Part shown: piece after piece, positions 41,806 through 52,393 of the stretch
Layout: the number at the start of each line of letters is the position of its first letter
How positions within the stretch are numbered: position 1 is the first letter of the stretch
Assembly: GCA_947652115.1 (NCBI GenBank)
Contig: OX393568.1
Coordinates: forward strand, 15,719,746 to 15,783,745
Source: Blastomussa wellsi
Taxonomy: Eukaryota > Cnidaria > Anthozoa > Scleractinia > Plerogyridae
Direction: 5' to 3'
DNA length: 64,000 bases
The notes under the pieces: model-generated
What the model saw: the letters and a program-made list of their open reading frames with translations, nothing else
Database searches by the model: none
What the model was told of the DNA's origin: nothing
Position numbers and translations under genes: made by a program

Positions 41806-42492
41806 ATGAGTGCTTTCGAAGACGTCCACATGGCCGATGTTGACGACGTCGTGATGACCGACGTTTTGAACTTGCTTGAAGCCCACCCAGCCAGCGCGCC
41901 CGGCGATGTCTCTGGATTGCAGCCTGATGTCCCCGCTATTCGCGAGCAGTTGGCCGTGCTGGTTTCGGCAGGAAAAGCCAAAGAAGCCCTCGGCGTGCAA
42001 CTGTCGCACGATCAGGTCAAGCGCCTCTCCGACAAAGATGTTGAGAAATACATCAAACGTTTGGAGGCCTTTGAGGGCTCAAAGACATCTGATAGATTGA
42101 TCGATGGCTTCATTTTTCTTTTTTCCAAAGTGGTTGGAATGCTCTCCAAAGTCAAAGGCGACAAAGCTGCACTTCTAGAAAAAGTTCGCCATGATAAAGC
42201 TCTCGAGGCGTACCAAGCTGCGTACGCAAAATACGCGCGAGACCGCACCAAACTTCTCGACTGGATTGCAACAAATGCACAGATCAAGGCAGAAGCAAAG
42301 CAAAACTTTACCAACACTGACTATGCATTTAAACTATACAACCAGGCACACCCTGAAGAACGGATGAAGCCCCCCAAAGAACCCAAATTCTCTGATTTCT
42401 ATCAACCGAGCCAGCAGCAGAAAAATGGCGAACTCGCATTCGTTGGTGCAGCGGCGCTTGCTCTGGGCTATGCAGCTTTCCGGTTCCTTTAA
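41806..42492 (+). CDS. Polinton protein with C-terminal membrane anchor
   Basis: 228 aa, intact. Acidic N-terminus (MSAFEDVHMADVDDVVMTDV), a predicted helical middle (residues 60-200) with no recognised domain, and a C-terminal hydrophobic segment GELAFVGAAALALGYAAF. Between ATPase and integrase in the same direction. The tail-anchor pattern is shared with two other proteins of this element, suggesting a membrane-associated virion component. Confidence 0.55.
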   Translation: MSAFEDVHMADVDDVVMTDVLNLLEAHPASAPGDVSGLQPDVPAIREQLAVLVSAGKAKEALGVQLSHDQVKRLSDKDVEKYIKRLEAFEGSKTSDRLIDGFIFLFSKVVGMLSKVKGDKAALLEKVRHDKALEAYQAAYAKYARDRTKLLDWIATNAQIKAEAKQNFTNTDYAFKLYNQAHPEERMKPPKEPKFSDFYQPSQQQKNGELAFVGAAALALGYAAFRFL

Positions 42493-42513
42493 ACTTTTTT
42501 TTGTCTCTTCTAT

Positions 42514-43528
42514 ATGGAAGACAAACTCGCAAAAATATACTACGGCCCTGGTGGCTATTGGAAAGGTCTTGCCGCTGTTAAAAAATTATCCGAGGCCGCC
42601 AAGGTGCCGGAAGACGTTGCAAAAAAGTGGCTTGTCAAACAAGCTCTATGGCAAATTTATCTGCCCGCCCCGAGGCGCATTCCTCGGCCAAAGTTCGACG
42701 TTTCAGTTCCCAACAAAGTTCACCAGGCGGACCTTCTTTTTTTGCCGCACGACAAACTGCCCCGCGGCCGCAAAGTTTACAAATTCGCGCTTACCGTTGT
42801 CGACGTGGCCAGCCGCTTAAAGAGGCTGAACCGTTGACTTCGAAAAATTCTGATGAGGTTGCCCTTGCCTTTCAGAAAATTTACCGACGCAGTCCTCTCG
42901 TGTGGCCAGAGATGCTGCAAGTTGACCCTGGGCGCGAGTTCATGGGTGCCGTGTCGAAAGAAATGGAAAAGCACAAAACATTTATCCGCCGCGGACGCGT
43001 CGAGATTCACCGCGACCAGGCCATTGTCGAACGTTTCAACCGCACTTTATCTGAAAGGCTGTTCGGCTACCAGTACGCCAAGGAAATGAATCTTCCTTCG
43101 GGTCAGCGGTCCACCGAGTGGGTGAAAAGGCTTCCTGCGGTTGTTGCTGCTTGAACAACGAGAAGACCAGCCTTATCGACAAGAAGCCCGCAGATGCTAT
43201 CAAAGAAAAAGCTGTTTTTTCCAAACCGTCAACAACTTATAAAAGACCTATTGGGGATAAGGAAACAAAGCTCCCACCCCTTGTACAAGTTCGCTATCTT
43301 TACTTTCCTGGAGAGTTAGAAGGCGGGGGAAAGAAGAGAGCCACAGATCCTATCTGGTCCTTGAAAGTTGTTACCATTGAAAGGTCTTTTTCCAAACCAG
43401 ATCAACCCGTTCTCTACTATTTGCATGACGGGCCAGAGCGCGGCTTTGTGCGTGAAGAGCTGCTGGCTGTTCCACCAAACACCGTTCTCCCGCCGGCAAA
43501 CTTGAACAGTGGTCTTTTAAAGAAATAG
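42514..43528 (+). pseudogene. Polinton retrovirus-like integrase, two frameshifts
   Basis: Starts MEDKLAKIYYGPGGYWKGLA at 42514. The first catalytic Asp is in VHQADLLFLPHD. The frame breaks near 42825 and resumes with the second Asp in MLQVDPGREFMG and the Glu in AIVERFNRTLSERLF, giving a DDE core. A second break near 43150 leads to a C-terminal part with a VRYLYFPGELEGG block and a chromodomain-like or SH3-like tail. By family the enzyme inserts the element with a short target duplication (usually 6 bp). The frameshifts make this copy inactive. Confidence 0.75.
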
Positions 43529-43729
43529 ATGTTTTTGAAAAATGGGAAGTGGACGCAACGGTGTGTTTATCTCAAAGGCAAATGTTAGAAAAAAATGCGA
43601 TCATAACCAAAATTTTTGGACTGTAAGTGGCTCAAAAACGTTTCGGGAAAAAGAAACCTTTTTTGCCGATCCTTTGATTGACTTTTTGCGCGGTTTGGAT
43701 CCGCGCTATGTTGTCCGTGTCCTTGGGAT

Positions 43730-46700
43730 TCATTCATCCCCAAATTCTGCCAACATCTCTTCTAATGCAGCTTCTACCATTTCACGTTCAACTTCTGTCA
43801 TTTCAAGTTCAGCTTCTGCGAACCCATAAGCTTTTGTTTGGATCCCGTCGTCCGCAATCCAGCGTTTTGAATCATACGCGGACAGCGAAATCTTGTTGAC
43901 GTGCATTCCATATATTTTATGCCCCTCACTCCGAAGAATGTTCATTCCGTGCCACATCTGCTTCGCACCGAAAAGTGTTTCTTTGAACTGTTCATGCTTT
44001 ATTTGTTTCTTTATCACGCACTTTTTTACGCCTTTCGCTTTTTTGATATTTTTTTCGTCCGCTTTCAGAATCGAGTACATTTTTGACCTCAAACAAACGC
44101 ACTCTGAAATCGGCGTTCCGGCGCATTCATCCTTTATCTTGCCCAAGACCTTTTTGTTGGCGTTTGAGTTAAGCGGATGTTCTTTCGGCGCTCGTGTCAT
44201 ATAGAAAAGACTTTCTCGCTATGTCCCCGTAGACGTCGTCCGTTTCAATCTCGAGCAGAAGGCTATCCGTGTCTGTGTACAAGAGCTCACACTTGGAGCT
44301 GTATTGCTTGCGAAGCTTGTTGTAGAAAAAGTCGTACATTAGGATTTTGCTGTTGTCGAGGATCGTCATGCCCGTGTAAACTGGTTTGTTCAGCAGCACG
44401 CGACTTTTGTGCATGTGGATTCCCACCATGTCGTTTGTGAATTCGACAAACCTTGAGTACAAAGGGCTTGCGACCAGCTTCCTTATTTTATTTTCCTCTG
44501 CGCTTCGCACGATTTTTATATCAACACGTTTTCGCAGATTTTCCATCGTTTTGCCGAAAACCGAGTTGTTCATCAACTTGTAAAAGTTCTTTTCAAAGTC
44601 GCTCCTTGCTTTTTTACGGAACTCGGTGTTCATTTGGATGTATGGCTCCATCCAACGTTCTTGCTCGAACTCTAGCACTCTGTGCACATGTTTCAGTTTC
44701 ATTCCCCGGGAGAGATAGAACTGTAGGTTTCTGTAGTGCACCACATAGTTCTCTTTGTTTTCGAGCGTCAGCAGAAGCTTTTTGCTGCCTTTTGGAATTT
44801 TTATGTCCAGGTCATTCATCAACTTTTTTTGGTAGTCTGACATTTTTTCTTTTTTTGCTTCCTTTTTTTCCGGTGCCAGTGGATAGCTGTTGTGCGCCTC
44901 GTGCAGTTCTGCGGGATATTCCAGATCAACTTCGAGAATCCAGCCATTTTTTGCGTCTTCTTTTTTCTTTTTGATTTCTTCCTCTGTCGGCATTACACGT
45001 TTCCATTTGAAATCTCTTATGGGCAATGGCTTGCACATTGCCCATCCATAAAGATTGTTTGCATCGAGATACATGATGTATTTTTTCGGCTCGTTGGGGT
45101 CGTAGTCAGGAAGCAGTGGATTGTTCGCCTTTGCATACCTCTTGCTTACCATTGAAATTCCTCCCCGTATTCCACTTTCCACAAAGAGCTGCATTTCGAT
45201 GTCTGTGAACAACTCCAGCTCGACTCCCGTCATTTTCAGGAGCGCGTCCCACGAGAGGCCCGGCGACGTGAAATAATGTGCTGGATCTAATCCATATTTC
45301 TCTTCGCACAGGCTGCGGAAGTTCTCGAAAACATCTGCCAAGAGTGCGACATCCGTTTTGACGTAGAGATCATGATAGTCGCCGAGTGTCTTGCACCCGA
45401 AAAACTCCCAGACCCTCTGCGCGTGCGCGTACTCCTCGTCTGTGATGTGCTCGTCATTCAGCTTGCTGTAAAACATCTGCTTTTCTGGCAGCTTTGTCTA
45501 ACTGAATCTTTCCCATGAGTCCATGTACTCGTATGGATAGATTCCTTTTTTGTGTAGCAATTCGCTGCCGTTTGAGATGCTCGTTGTTATTTTCATCGAC
45601 TCCTTTGGTGTCGCTCTTGCTAGTGTATCTAGGCTTCCTTGGAGAAAGTTCAAACTGTCTATGAAATGCAAACTCCCCATTGAAAATGTGATGTACCTTT
45701 CCATGTTATTTGCGATACATTTCACTTCTTTCTGCTGCTGGGACATCGCTTGCATTAGGTGGTGTGCGTCGTAGCCCCTGAGATTGTGAAATACGACTGG
45801 TATTGGTACTGTTTTTGGTTTTATTCGCAGTTTGAAATTGCATTGGTTATGCGCTGCTCCGCGGAACCTGCCTGTGATGTGGCAATGATCTTTTACCGCG
45901 TCTCTGAAGTTTTTCTGAAGCAGTGGCTCTGCGCAGAACAGACACGTTTCCTGATTTTTCGCTATCCATTGGTCGTTTTTGTCTTTTATGTCTTTTATTC
46001 TTTTTAGTTTTATGAGCCTTAATTTTTCCCTTTCTTCGGCATAACATTCTATATGACTTTGTCCCCAATACTTGTCGGTTGCATTGTTCCATACTTGCAA
46101 TTTGTCATTTGGTTCAAGGTCTTTTTCGCAAAACATACATGTTTCCTCTTCTTCGTTGTCACACGTTTCCTTCTCTTCTTCGTTGTCTGTTTTTCTTTTT
46201 TGCCTAATGTATTTTAAATTTTTTTGCGCTGTATAAAAACATTTTTTGTGACTTTGGCCGCTGTACTTGTCTGTTGCATACCATACTGGCAATGAGTCTA
46301 GGAATTCGTCTTTTATCAAACTTTTGTTGCATATATGGCAATCTTTTGCGGTTTTGAATTTTTCCCGATCTTCTGCCTCCATCTCAACTTCTTTTGGTGT
46401 CTACAAACTTTCTCTTATTTTCGCCTCTTCCTGCACAATGTCACTTTTTCCATCGCTTCTCATTACCATGTACGCATAGCCGCTCGCTTCGTGCCATTCT
46501 CTCTTCTCCGTGTAACTTTTTTGCTTGCTTTCTGGTCCGCGTTCGCATCCTGGTATCTTTTTCACCAATGCTTCAAAGTCTGCGTATATTACATATGGCG
46601 CTTTTATCTGTTTTTGGTGATTTTGGAATGTTAGGGTGTTTTTCCCTTCTTCCGGCATCTCGATCCTTGTTGGCCTGCCATTCACACCGTTGCAATATTT

Positions 46701-47597
46701 TTTATGTTCATCGAGCAAATCCTCTCGTGAGAAACCTGTTAAGCACAACATGCAGTAGTGCTTTGTGCAACAGTTTTTTGTCTGATCAAAAAGCAATGCG
46801 GAGACCCGTTTTACATAACAATAGTGCTGTTTTTCCCCTGACTCTATTAGCATTAGGTTTATCCTTTCTAAATTTTTCTCTTTCTCACTTATCCTGTGTA
46901 CTATCACACTGTTGTTTTCCCATCCAAATACATTTATTGCCAAGTTTTTGTTCTGCTTCTCTAGCTCGTCTATCTGTTTCACTGGTGTTGGGAATTCTAT
47001 TCCTTGGTAGTTTATTCCATCGTTTTCCGGATATTTGCTTGGTCTTTGTGCGTTCTTTCCATCACTTGGTGGGAATAAAGCGCCTCTTAGTGCCCACTTC
47101 AAACATTCATTGTCCCTGCTTTTCACGTTTACTATGGCCTTCTTTTTTGCCAGATTGGGTGGAAGTGGCAGATATGTTCCTCCTTTCAACGGCTCATAGC
47201 GTGCGACATTCACATATGCTGCTTTTATCACTTCAACTTCCCAATCTGATCCCTCAATTGACCAGTTTTCTATTTCTCCATTTACTTTTTCTATGAATTT
47301 GTTAAATTCTGTTTCTATCCTGTCTTCTTCGTGCCTTTGGATAAAATGGGGTTCTGTTTCATGAAAATAATGCGTAATATTTTGCTTTTCGTCATTTACT
47401 TCTCTTGAAAATTCCACTTGTAACCCTAAACTTACTTTTACGTTTTTTAACGTTTCGAGTTCTTGTTTTATCAAATCTTTGTACTTTTCTTTGTTTTCTC
47501 TTCCGAACACCAAAATGTCTTGGTTGTTTGGGTTTCTTCTGCTTGGAAGCATCCACCAAACTCGTAGCCATCCCCGGTAATTTCTTTGTGATATCAT
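43730..47597 (-). pseudogene. Polinton protein-primed DNA polymerase B, broken
   Basis: Coding runs from 47597 to 43730, about 1270 codons. In-frame TAG codons lie at 46401-46403 and 45498-45500, and a frameshift near 44180. Exonuclease motif I is YADFEAL (about residue 340 of the first piece). The second piece has zinc-binding C-x2-C clusters (CHICNKSL, CMFCEKDL, CLFCAEPL), an HNH-like DHCHITGRFRGAAHNQCN and FHNLRGYDAHHL. The third has polymerase motifs YLDANNLYGWAM, KLMNNSVFGKTMEN and YTDTDSLLLEI. The C-terminal piece (44200-43730) contains HKIYGMHVNKISLSAYD. By family it replicates the element from the ends with protein priming. The gene start is uncertain. Confidence 0.85.
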
Positions 47598-47604
47598 AAT
47601 TCAA

Positions 47605-48005
47605 AGGCGACAGGCCACAATCTCAATGTTGGCTCCTGTAATAAATATCTAATTGCCATAACCGTTCATCAGTAGGATGCCTAAAATGCTTGTAATTCCA
47701 CAATTGGTTTCGGCTCCATTAAATCCTATACCAATTGCAGAACATTTCAGGTGGAGCCACCCACGATGTGAGCACAGTTACTGACAAGAAAAGTAATAAG
47801 GAAAACAACGAAAAATAACTTAAACCGTTAAATTGCGAACTAAGCATACACGTCAACTAAATACACCAAACACGCGCACCACATACGAAAATACGCGCGC
47901 GCCTTCAAATCCAAATGAAGGACCCGGAAGCAGCGCGTATAAATGAATTAGAGTTACAAAGACGAAGTAACAATTACAAACAAGCAAAGGATACGTTGTT
48001 GGTTC
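47605..48005. other. Intergenic spacer in the Polinton
   Basis: About 400 bp between the polymerase start and the next minus-strand gene. No coding region recognised. It is AT-rich in the centre and likely holds the polymerase promoter. Confidence 0.4.
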
Positions 48006-48512
48006 TCAATCACAAACCGCTGATCTCAATTCCCGAAGTGTAACGTCATATTTAACGCGAATGATTTCACCGTGGCGCTTGAAGAATTTATTAAACGATT
48101 TGAGAAGCGCAGTAGTGTTGAAGCCTTGGTCATGAAGACGTGAAGAAAGACCACGAAGCCTGTCTATAAAGTCCAATTTGGATGAGCAAATTCTAGCATA
48201 TCGCACCAATTGAGATATGTAAACACCATAGGCCGGATTGGCTGGGATGTTGCTGTCAATATGAGGAAAGTTTACAATCCGGAATGAGAAGTCATCTCTC
48301 TTGTCGTAGACACTTATCCGACAAGGTGTGTTGTCGTCTCCCTGAATGATCTTAATGTCAAGATAACACACTTCGTTTGAAGCCAAGGTAGTGTTTTTCA
48401 GTTCCAGTTCTGACGGGTAAATTTCGTGGATAAACCGGTCATGTACTCCATCATTTTCTGGGTGTTCTTCTTGTTCTATAAATTCTTCCCGAATTTCGTT
48501 TGCTGCTGCCAT
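48006..48512 (-). CDS. Polinton right-terminal gene; RT-thumb-like protein
   Basis: 168 aa from ATG 48512 (MAAANEIREEFIEQEEHPEN); an extended frame to 48629 reads into TIR leader. Residues about 45-140 (CYLDIKIIQGDDNTPCRISV, IVNFPHIDSNIPANPAYG, VYISQLVRYARICSSKLDF) resemble the C-terminal thumb/connection part of cellular or element reverse transcriptases that I know from cnidarian and lancelet genomes. No RT catalytic motifs are present, so it may be a captured or decayed RT fragment. Intact frame. Shares its leader with the left-end gene via the TIR. Confidence 0.5.
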   Translation of the reverse strand: MAAANEIREEFIEQEEHPENDGVHDRFIHEIYPSELELKNTTLASNEVCYLDIKIIQGDDNTPCRISVYDKRDDFSFRIVNFPHIDSNIPANPAYGVYISQLVRYARICSSKLDFIDRLRGLSSRLHDQGFNTTALLKSFNKFFKRHGEIIRVKYDVTLRELRSAVCD

Positions 48513-48573
48513 GTTTTGTTTTCTTCTGCTTTTCTTCAAATGCAAAAAGTAATTCTGACACAGAATTCGTATA

Positions 48574-48860
48574 TTCTTCTGCAGATTTTTCTTCAAATTG
48601 AAAATTAATTCTGACACACTCTGCGTCACAATATTTCATGTGCTTGCTTTTCTTCAACGGGGTTTGTTGGGGGGGCGTGGTTGGCGGCAAGATCAAAGTG
48701 GAATTTGTCTGGCTTGTGTCCTTTCGCGTTTTTGCTGGTTTCCTTTGGTTGCCGAAAAAAATTCGCTCTTCTTCTGCAGATTTTTCTTCAAATTGAAAAT
48801 TAATTCTGACACACCCTGCGTCACAATATTTCATGTGCTTGCTTTTCTTCAACAGGGTTT
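48574..48860. repeat. 92-bp direct duplication at the inner edge of the right TIR
   Basis: 48574-48666 and 48769-48860 are near-identical direct copies. Both carry the leader coding for NFQFEEKSAEE-like peptide and the TGACGCAG block. Only one copy exists at the left end, so the right end gained one. The 100-bp spacer is unique in the window. Confidence 0.75.
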
Positions 48861-49535
48861 TTGCCTCTCCCGCTGGTCACGCTTTTTTTTTTGATTGCGC
48901 CTTTGTTTTCACCTTTTGCTCGCTTGTTGGGTTTTTGGTTGGCGGCATGATCAAAGTGGTTTTTGTCTGGCTTTTGTTTTTTGCCTCTCCGGCGGGTCAC
49001 TGCCTTCTCGGGTCTCGCTTTTTTTCACTCTCGTTTGTTTGTCTCACTTTCGCCGTCCATTCCCTCGCTTGTTGTTCTGCCGTCCTTTGTCTCTTGGCTG
49101 GTTTGTCCTCCGCTTGGTTTGCCCGCCGCTGCTGGTGCACTGTTGGTTCTCTTTGGTGCACCTGAACCACTGTGCTTAGTGTTTCAGAAATGTGGAAATT
49201 TTGGTTTGTAAGGGTGTGCCAGATCCACGCACTGTTGTTCACTTTGGTGCACCAGCTTTGCCTGAACCGCTTTGCATTGTGTGCCTGTTATCTTTAATTG
49301 GTGCACTGGTCCTCTTTGGGCTCTTTGGTGCACTGTTGGTTCTCTTTGGTGCACCAGAAGCCTGTGCATAGAGTGCCAGAAATGTGAAAATTTGGTCTGG
49401 TGGGGTGTCCTTCCCGCTTTGCCCGCCGTTCCGCTGGTGGGTGTTGGGTGGTGGGTGGCGGGTGGTGGAGGGCGGGTGGTGGGTGTCAGCGGGGAGTTGG
49501 GTGGTGGGGGGCGGGTGGCGGTGATGGCAGCGCGC
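48769..49535. repeat. Polinton right terminal inverted repeat (about 767 bp)
   Basis: Reverse complement of 33886-34624, with an expanded GGTGGG-rich tract near 49437-49520. It ends at GATGGCAGCGCGC. Confidence 0.85.
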
Positions 49536-49590
49536 AAAGCAGGACCCACCCACCACCCGCTCCCCACCACCCAACTCCCCGCTGACACCC
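49481..49590. repeat. 110-bp foldback at the right Polinton end
   Basis: The arms start GGGTGTCAGCGGGGAGTTGG at 49481 and end with its reverse complement at 49590. The centre holds the TIR tip GATGGCAGCGC. The left end lacks this. It is like a hairpin copy of the terminus. Confidence 0.7.
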
Positions 49591-49624
49591 AAGTTGTGCC
49601 AGAACCAACATTTTGTCTGTGTGT

Positions 49625-49639
<15 letters not shown>
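49625..49639. repeat. 15-bp direct repeat flanking the Polinton, right
   Basis: Identical to 33871-33885. It restores the anticodon stem 5' strand next to the tRNA 3' half. Confidence 0.85.

Positions 49640-49676
<37 letters not shown>
49640..49676 (+). pseudogene. 3' half of the split tRNA-Asn(GTT)
   Basis: Continues from AACCGAAAGG to the acceptor end, identical to intact copies, with T-rich sequence after. It lacks the D-arm on this side, so it is not a gene. Confidence 0.9.
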
Positions 49677-50122
49677 GATTGTTTTCTTCATACCAGTGTG
49701 ATACGAAGTGCTAAAGTATATTTCAAGCCGGGACGTGTTAAATTCTCTTATGACATTAGAAGAATCTGGCCCCGGGGTTTAGAAGTTAAAATTTCACCAA
49801 TGAAATAGCAGGAAGCGAAAAAGGTTTTTGATGGATGATGATCGGGCTCTTGTAAACGAGAAAGGACGCATGAAATGAGTTTTTTAACTTGATTTGGGTG
49901 TCTTCAATGCGAGTCGCGCACTCCTCGCGTGTGGCTTCAAAGTTTAGTAAGTGATGAATTTCGCTTCGCTCTAGCTAAGGGCCGGACAAATCGTTTACGA
50001 GTAAGCATCAGCAAATTTTTATTCAAAACAAAAATGTTATTAGGATTTATACTGAATAAGATTCTGTAAACTAATCTCGTGTTAGTAGCGACTTTACGAT
50101 TGGAACTGAATCTTCTCAGCTT

Positions 50123-50196
<74 letters not shown>
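50123..50196 (+). tRNA. tRNA-Asn(GTT)
   Basis: 74 nt; clover-leaf with acceptor GTCTCCG/CGGGGAC, anticodon loop CTGTTAA and a T-run after the 3' end (Pol III stop). Internal A and B boxes look normal. Confidence 0.95.
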
Positions 50197-50843
50197 GATT
50201 TTTTCTTCATACCAGTGTGATACGAAGTACTAAAGTATATTTCAAGCCGGGACGTGTTAAATTCTCTTTTGACATTAGAAGAATCTGGCTGCGGGGTTTA
50301 GAAGTTAAAATTTCACCAATGAAATAGCAGCAAGCGAAAAATGTTTTTGATGGATGATGATCGGGCGCTTGTAAACGAGAAAGGACGCATGAAATGAGTT
50401 TTTTAACTTGATTTGGGTGTCTTCCATGCGAGTCGCGCACTCCTCGCGTGTGGCTTCAAAGTTTAGTAAGTGATGAATTTCGCTTCGCTCTAGCTAAGGG
50501 CCGGACAAATCGTTTACGAGTAAGCATCAGCAAATTTTTATTCAAAACAAAAATGTTATTAGGATTTATACTTAATAAGATTCTGTAAGCCAGATATAAA
50601 GATCGATGAAATCTATTGCACAAAAACCTTCTAGGATCCGCTAAAAAGTTCTCAAACACTACTTTAGGTGTATCAGTGGGTTACCAGTTTAAAAAATAGT
50701 TCCGATTCCGCAGATTGTTCAAGTGAAGGAAATATTCAACAAATCCCCGGCGATGTGAGGTCGTAGCATTTTACTTCGGCGAAGTTTAGAAAAGTGAGGG
50801 AGTTGCCTGATTTTATCTTATTGCGCATTGCTTTAGTATGTGT

Positions 50844-50916
50844 GGCCCCGTGGCCCAATGGATAAGGCATCTGACTACGAAGCAGGGGATTCCAGGTTCG
50901 AGTCCTGGCGGGGTCG
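50844..50916 (+). tRNA. tRNA-Arg(ACG), with an anticodon-stem mismatch
   Basis: 73 nt; acceptor GGCCCCG/CGGGGTC, anticodon ACG. Position 39 is G in place of T (ACTACGAAGCAGG), giving an A-G mismatch at the base of the loop. Possibly a decaying copy. Confidence 0.85.
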
Positions 50917-51601
50917 TGTTTTAGATTAGACAATTCCACTCGTGGTATTCAAGTTATTTGCATTAAATACTTAGGGGTCAATGGACTGATAATCGCGTAC
51001 GTATATATTATTGCGATGCAATTCCTACTGTCGAGTCAAAAGGAAAAACAATTCTGCTTTTGAAAAACTGTTCTTAGCAGAAAACAGAGGAGATAGTGAT
51101 CTTGCGAGAAACGCGAATTTTAAATTGTAAAAATACAAAAGATGACTGAAAAGAACTTTTCGTAATTTTCATCTGGTGTATTATAGGTTTTAAGACAGGT
51201 ACTGCTCGGAAATATGGTTTAATCCTTATTAATGAACGAAATAGCCAGTTATTACCACGGTGTATGGTCCTAGTAGTTTACTTCGGCGATCGAGGTTTAA
51301 AAAACCAATGCCGTCACCTCATTTTATCTTGTTACTTACGGCTTTGGTATGGGTTGCCCTTATCCCTTATTGGCAGAGCCAATGATTCAAAAAGTCGTTT
51401 TCAAGGACGCTATGTAGAATCCGATGATCGATCGCATGAAAAGCAGCACTGAGATCCAGTAGAACTAGAACCGTAGTTTCCTGCCGATCCACAGACATAA
51501 GATTATTATTTTGAACCTAAAGCAATTAGAGAAGAATTTAAACTAATCTCGTGTTAGTAGCGACTTTACGATTGGAACTGAATCTTTTTTCATCTCAGCT
51601 T

Positions 51602-51631
51602 GTCTCCGTGGCGCAATCGGTCAGCGCGTTG

Positions 51632-51675
<44 letters not shown>
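51602..51675 (+). tRNA. tRNA-Asn(GTT), variant anticodon stem
   Basis: As other copies but with TTGGG in place of TTCGG in the anticodon stem (G-G mismatch at 29-41) and one D-stem change. Function is doubtful. Confidence 0.85.
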
Positions 51676-52320
51676 GATTTTTTCTTCATACCAGTGTGAT
51701 ACGAAGTACTAAAATATATTTTAAGCTGGGACGTGTTAAATTCTCTTTTGACATTCGAAGAATCTGGCCCCGGGGTTTGGCAGTGAATATTTCGCCAATA
51801 AAATAGCAGCCTTCGAGAAAGGTTTTTGATGGATGATGATCGGGCACTTGCAAACTAGAAAGGACGCCTGAAATGAGTCTTTGAACTTGATTTTCGTGTC
51901 TTCCACGCGATTCGCGCACTCCTCGCGTGTGGCTTCAAAGATGAGTAAGTGATGAATTTCGTGTCGCTCTAGCAAAGGGCCGGACAAATCGTTTACGAGT
52001 AGGCATCAGCAAATTGTTATTCAGAACAAAAGTTATTAGGATTTATTGTTAGTAAGACTCTGTAAGCCAGATATAAAGACCGACGAAATCTATTGGACAA
52101 AAATCTTCTTGGATCCGCTAAAACGTTGTCAAACACTCCTTTAGCCGTATCGGTGGGTTACCTGTTTAAAATATAGTTCCGATTGCGCAGATTGTTCAAG
52201 TGAAGGAAATATTCAACAAATCCCCGGCGATGTGAGGTCGTAGCATTTTACTTTGGCGAAGTTTAGAAAAGTGAGGGAGTTGCCTGATTTTATCTTAAAG
52301 CGCATGGCTTTGGTACGTGT

Positions 52321-52393
52321 GGCCCCGTGGCCCAATGGATAAGGCATCTGACTACGAATCAGGGGATTGCAGGTTCGAGTCCTGGCGGGGTCG
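52321..52393 (+). tRNA. tRNA-Arg(ACG), one T-stem change
   Basis: GATTGCAGG replaces GATTCCAGG, so the first T-stem pair is lost. Otherwise identical to the consensus. Confidence 0.85.

Larger units (their letters stand above)
33886..49624. mobile_element. Polinton/Maverick, 15.7 kb, decayed
   Basis: Bounded by inverted repeats (33886-34624 and 48769-49535) and 15-bp direct repeats of tRNA-Asn sequence. It encodes the Polinton hallmark set: protein-primed family B polymerase, retroviral-type integrase, A32/FtsK-type packaging ATPase and double-jelly-roll major capsid protein, plus accessory virion-like proteins. The right end has an extra 89 bp outside the TIR. Frameshifts or in-frame stops affect most large genes, so it is probably inactive. 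Such elements are integrated virus-like transposons (adintovirus/Polinton group). Confidence 0.9.

Noticed and set aside
42853..43089. Extra ORF overlapping the integrase
   Set aside because: Out-of-frame shadow of the integrase catalytic domain.
44453..44974. 173-aa plus-strand ORF
   Set aside because: Antisense to the DNA polymerase; Phe/Ser/Cys-rich with no domain.
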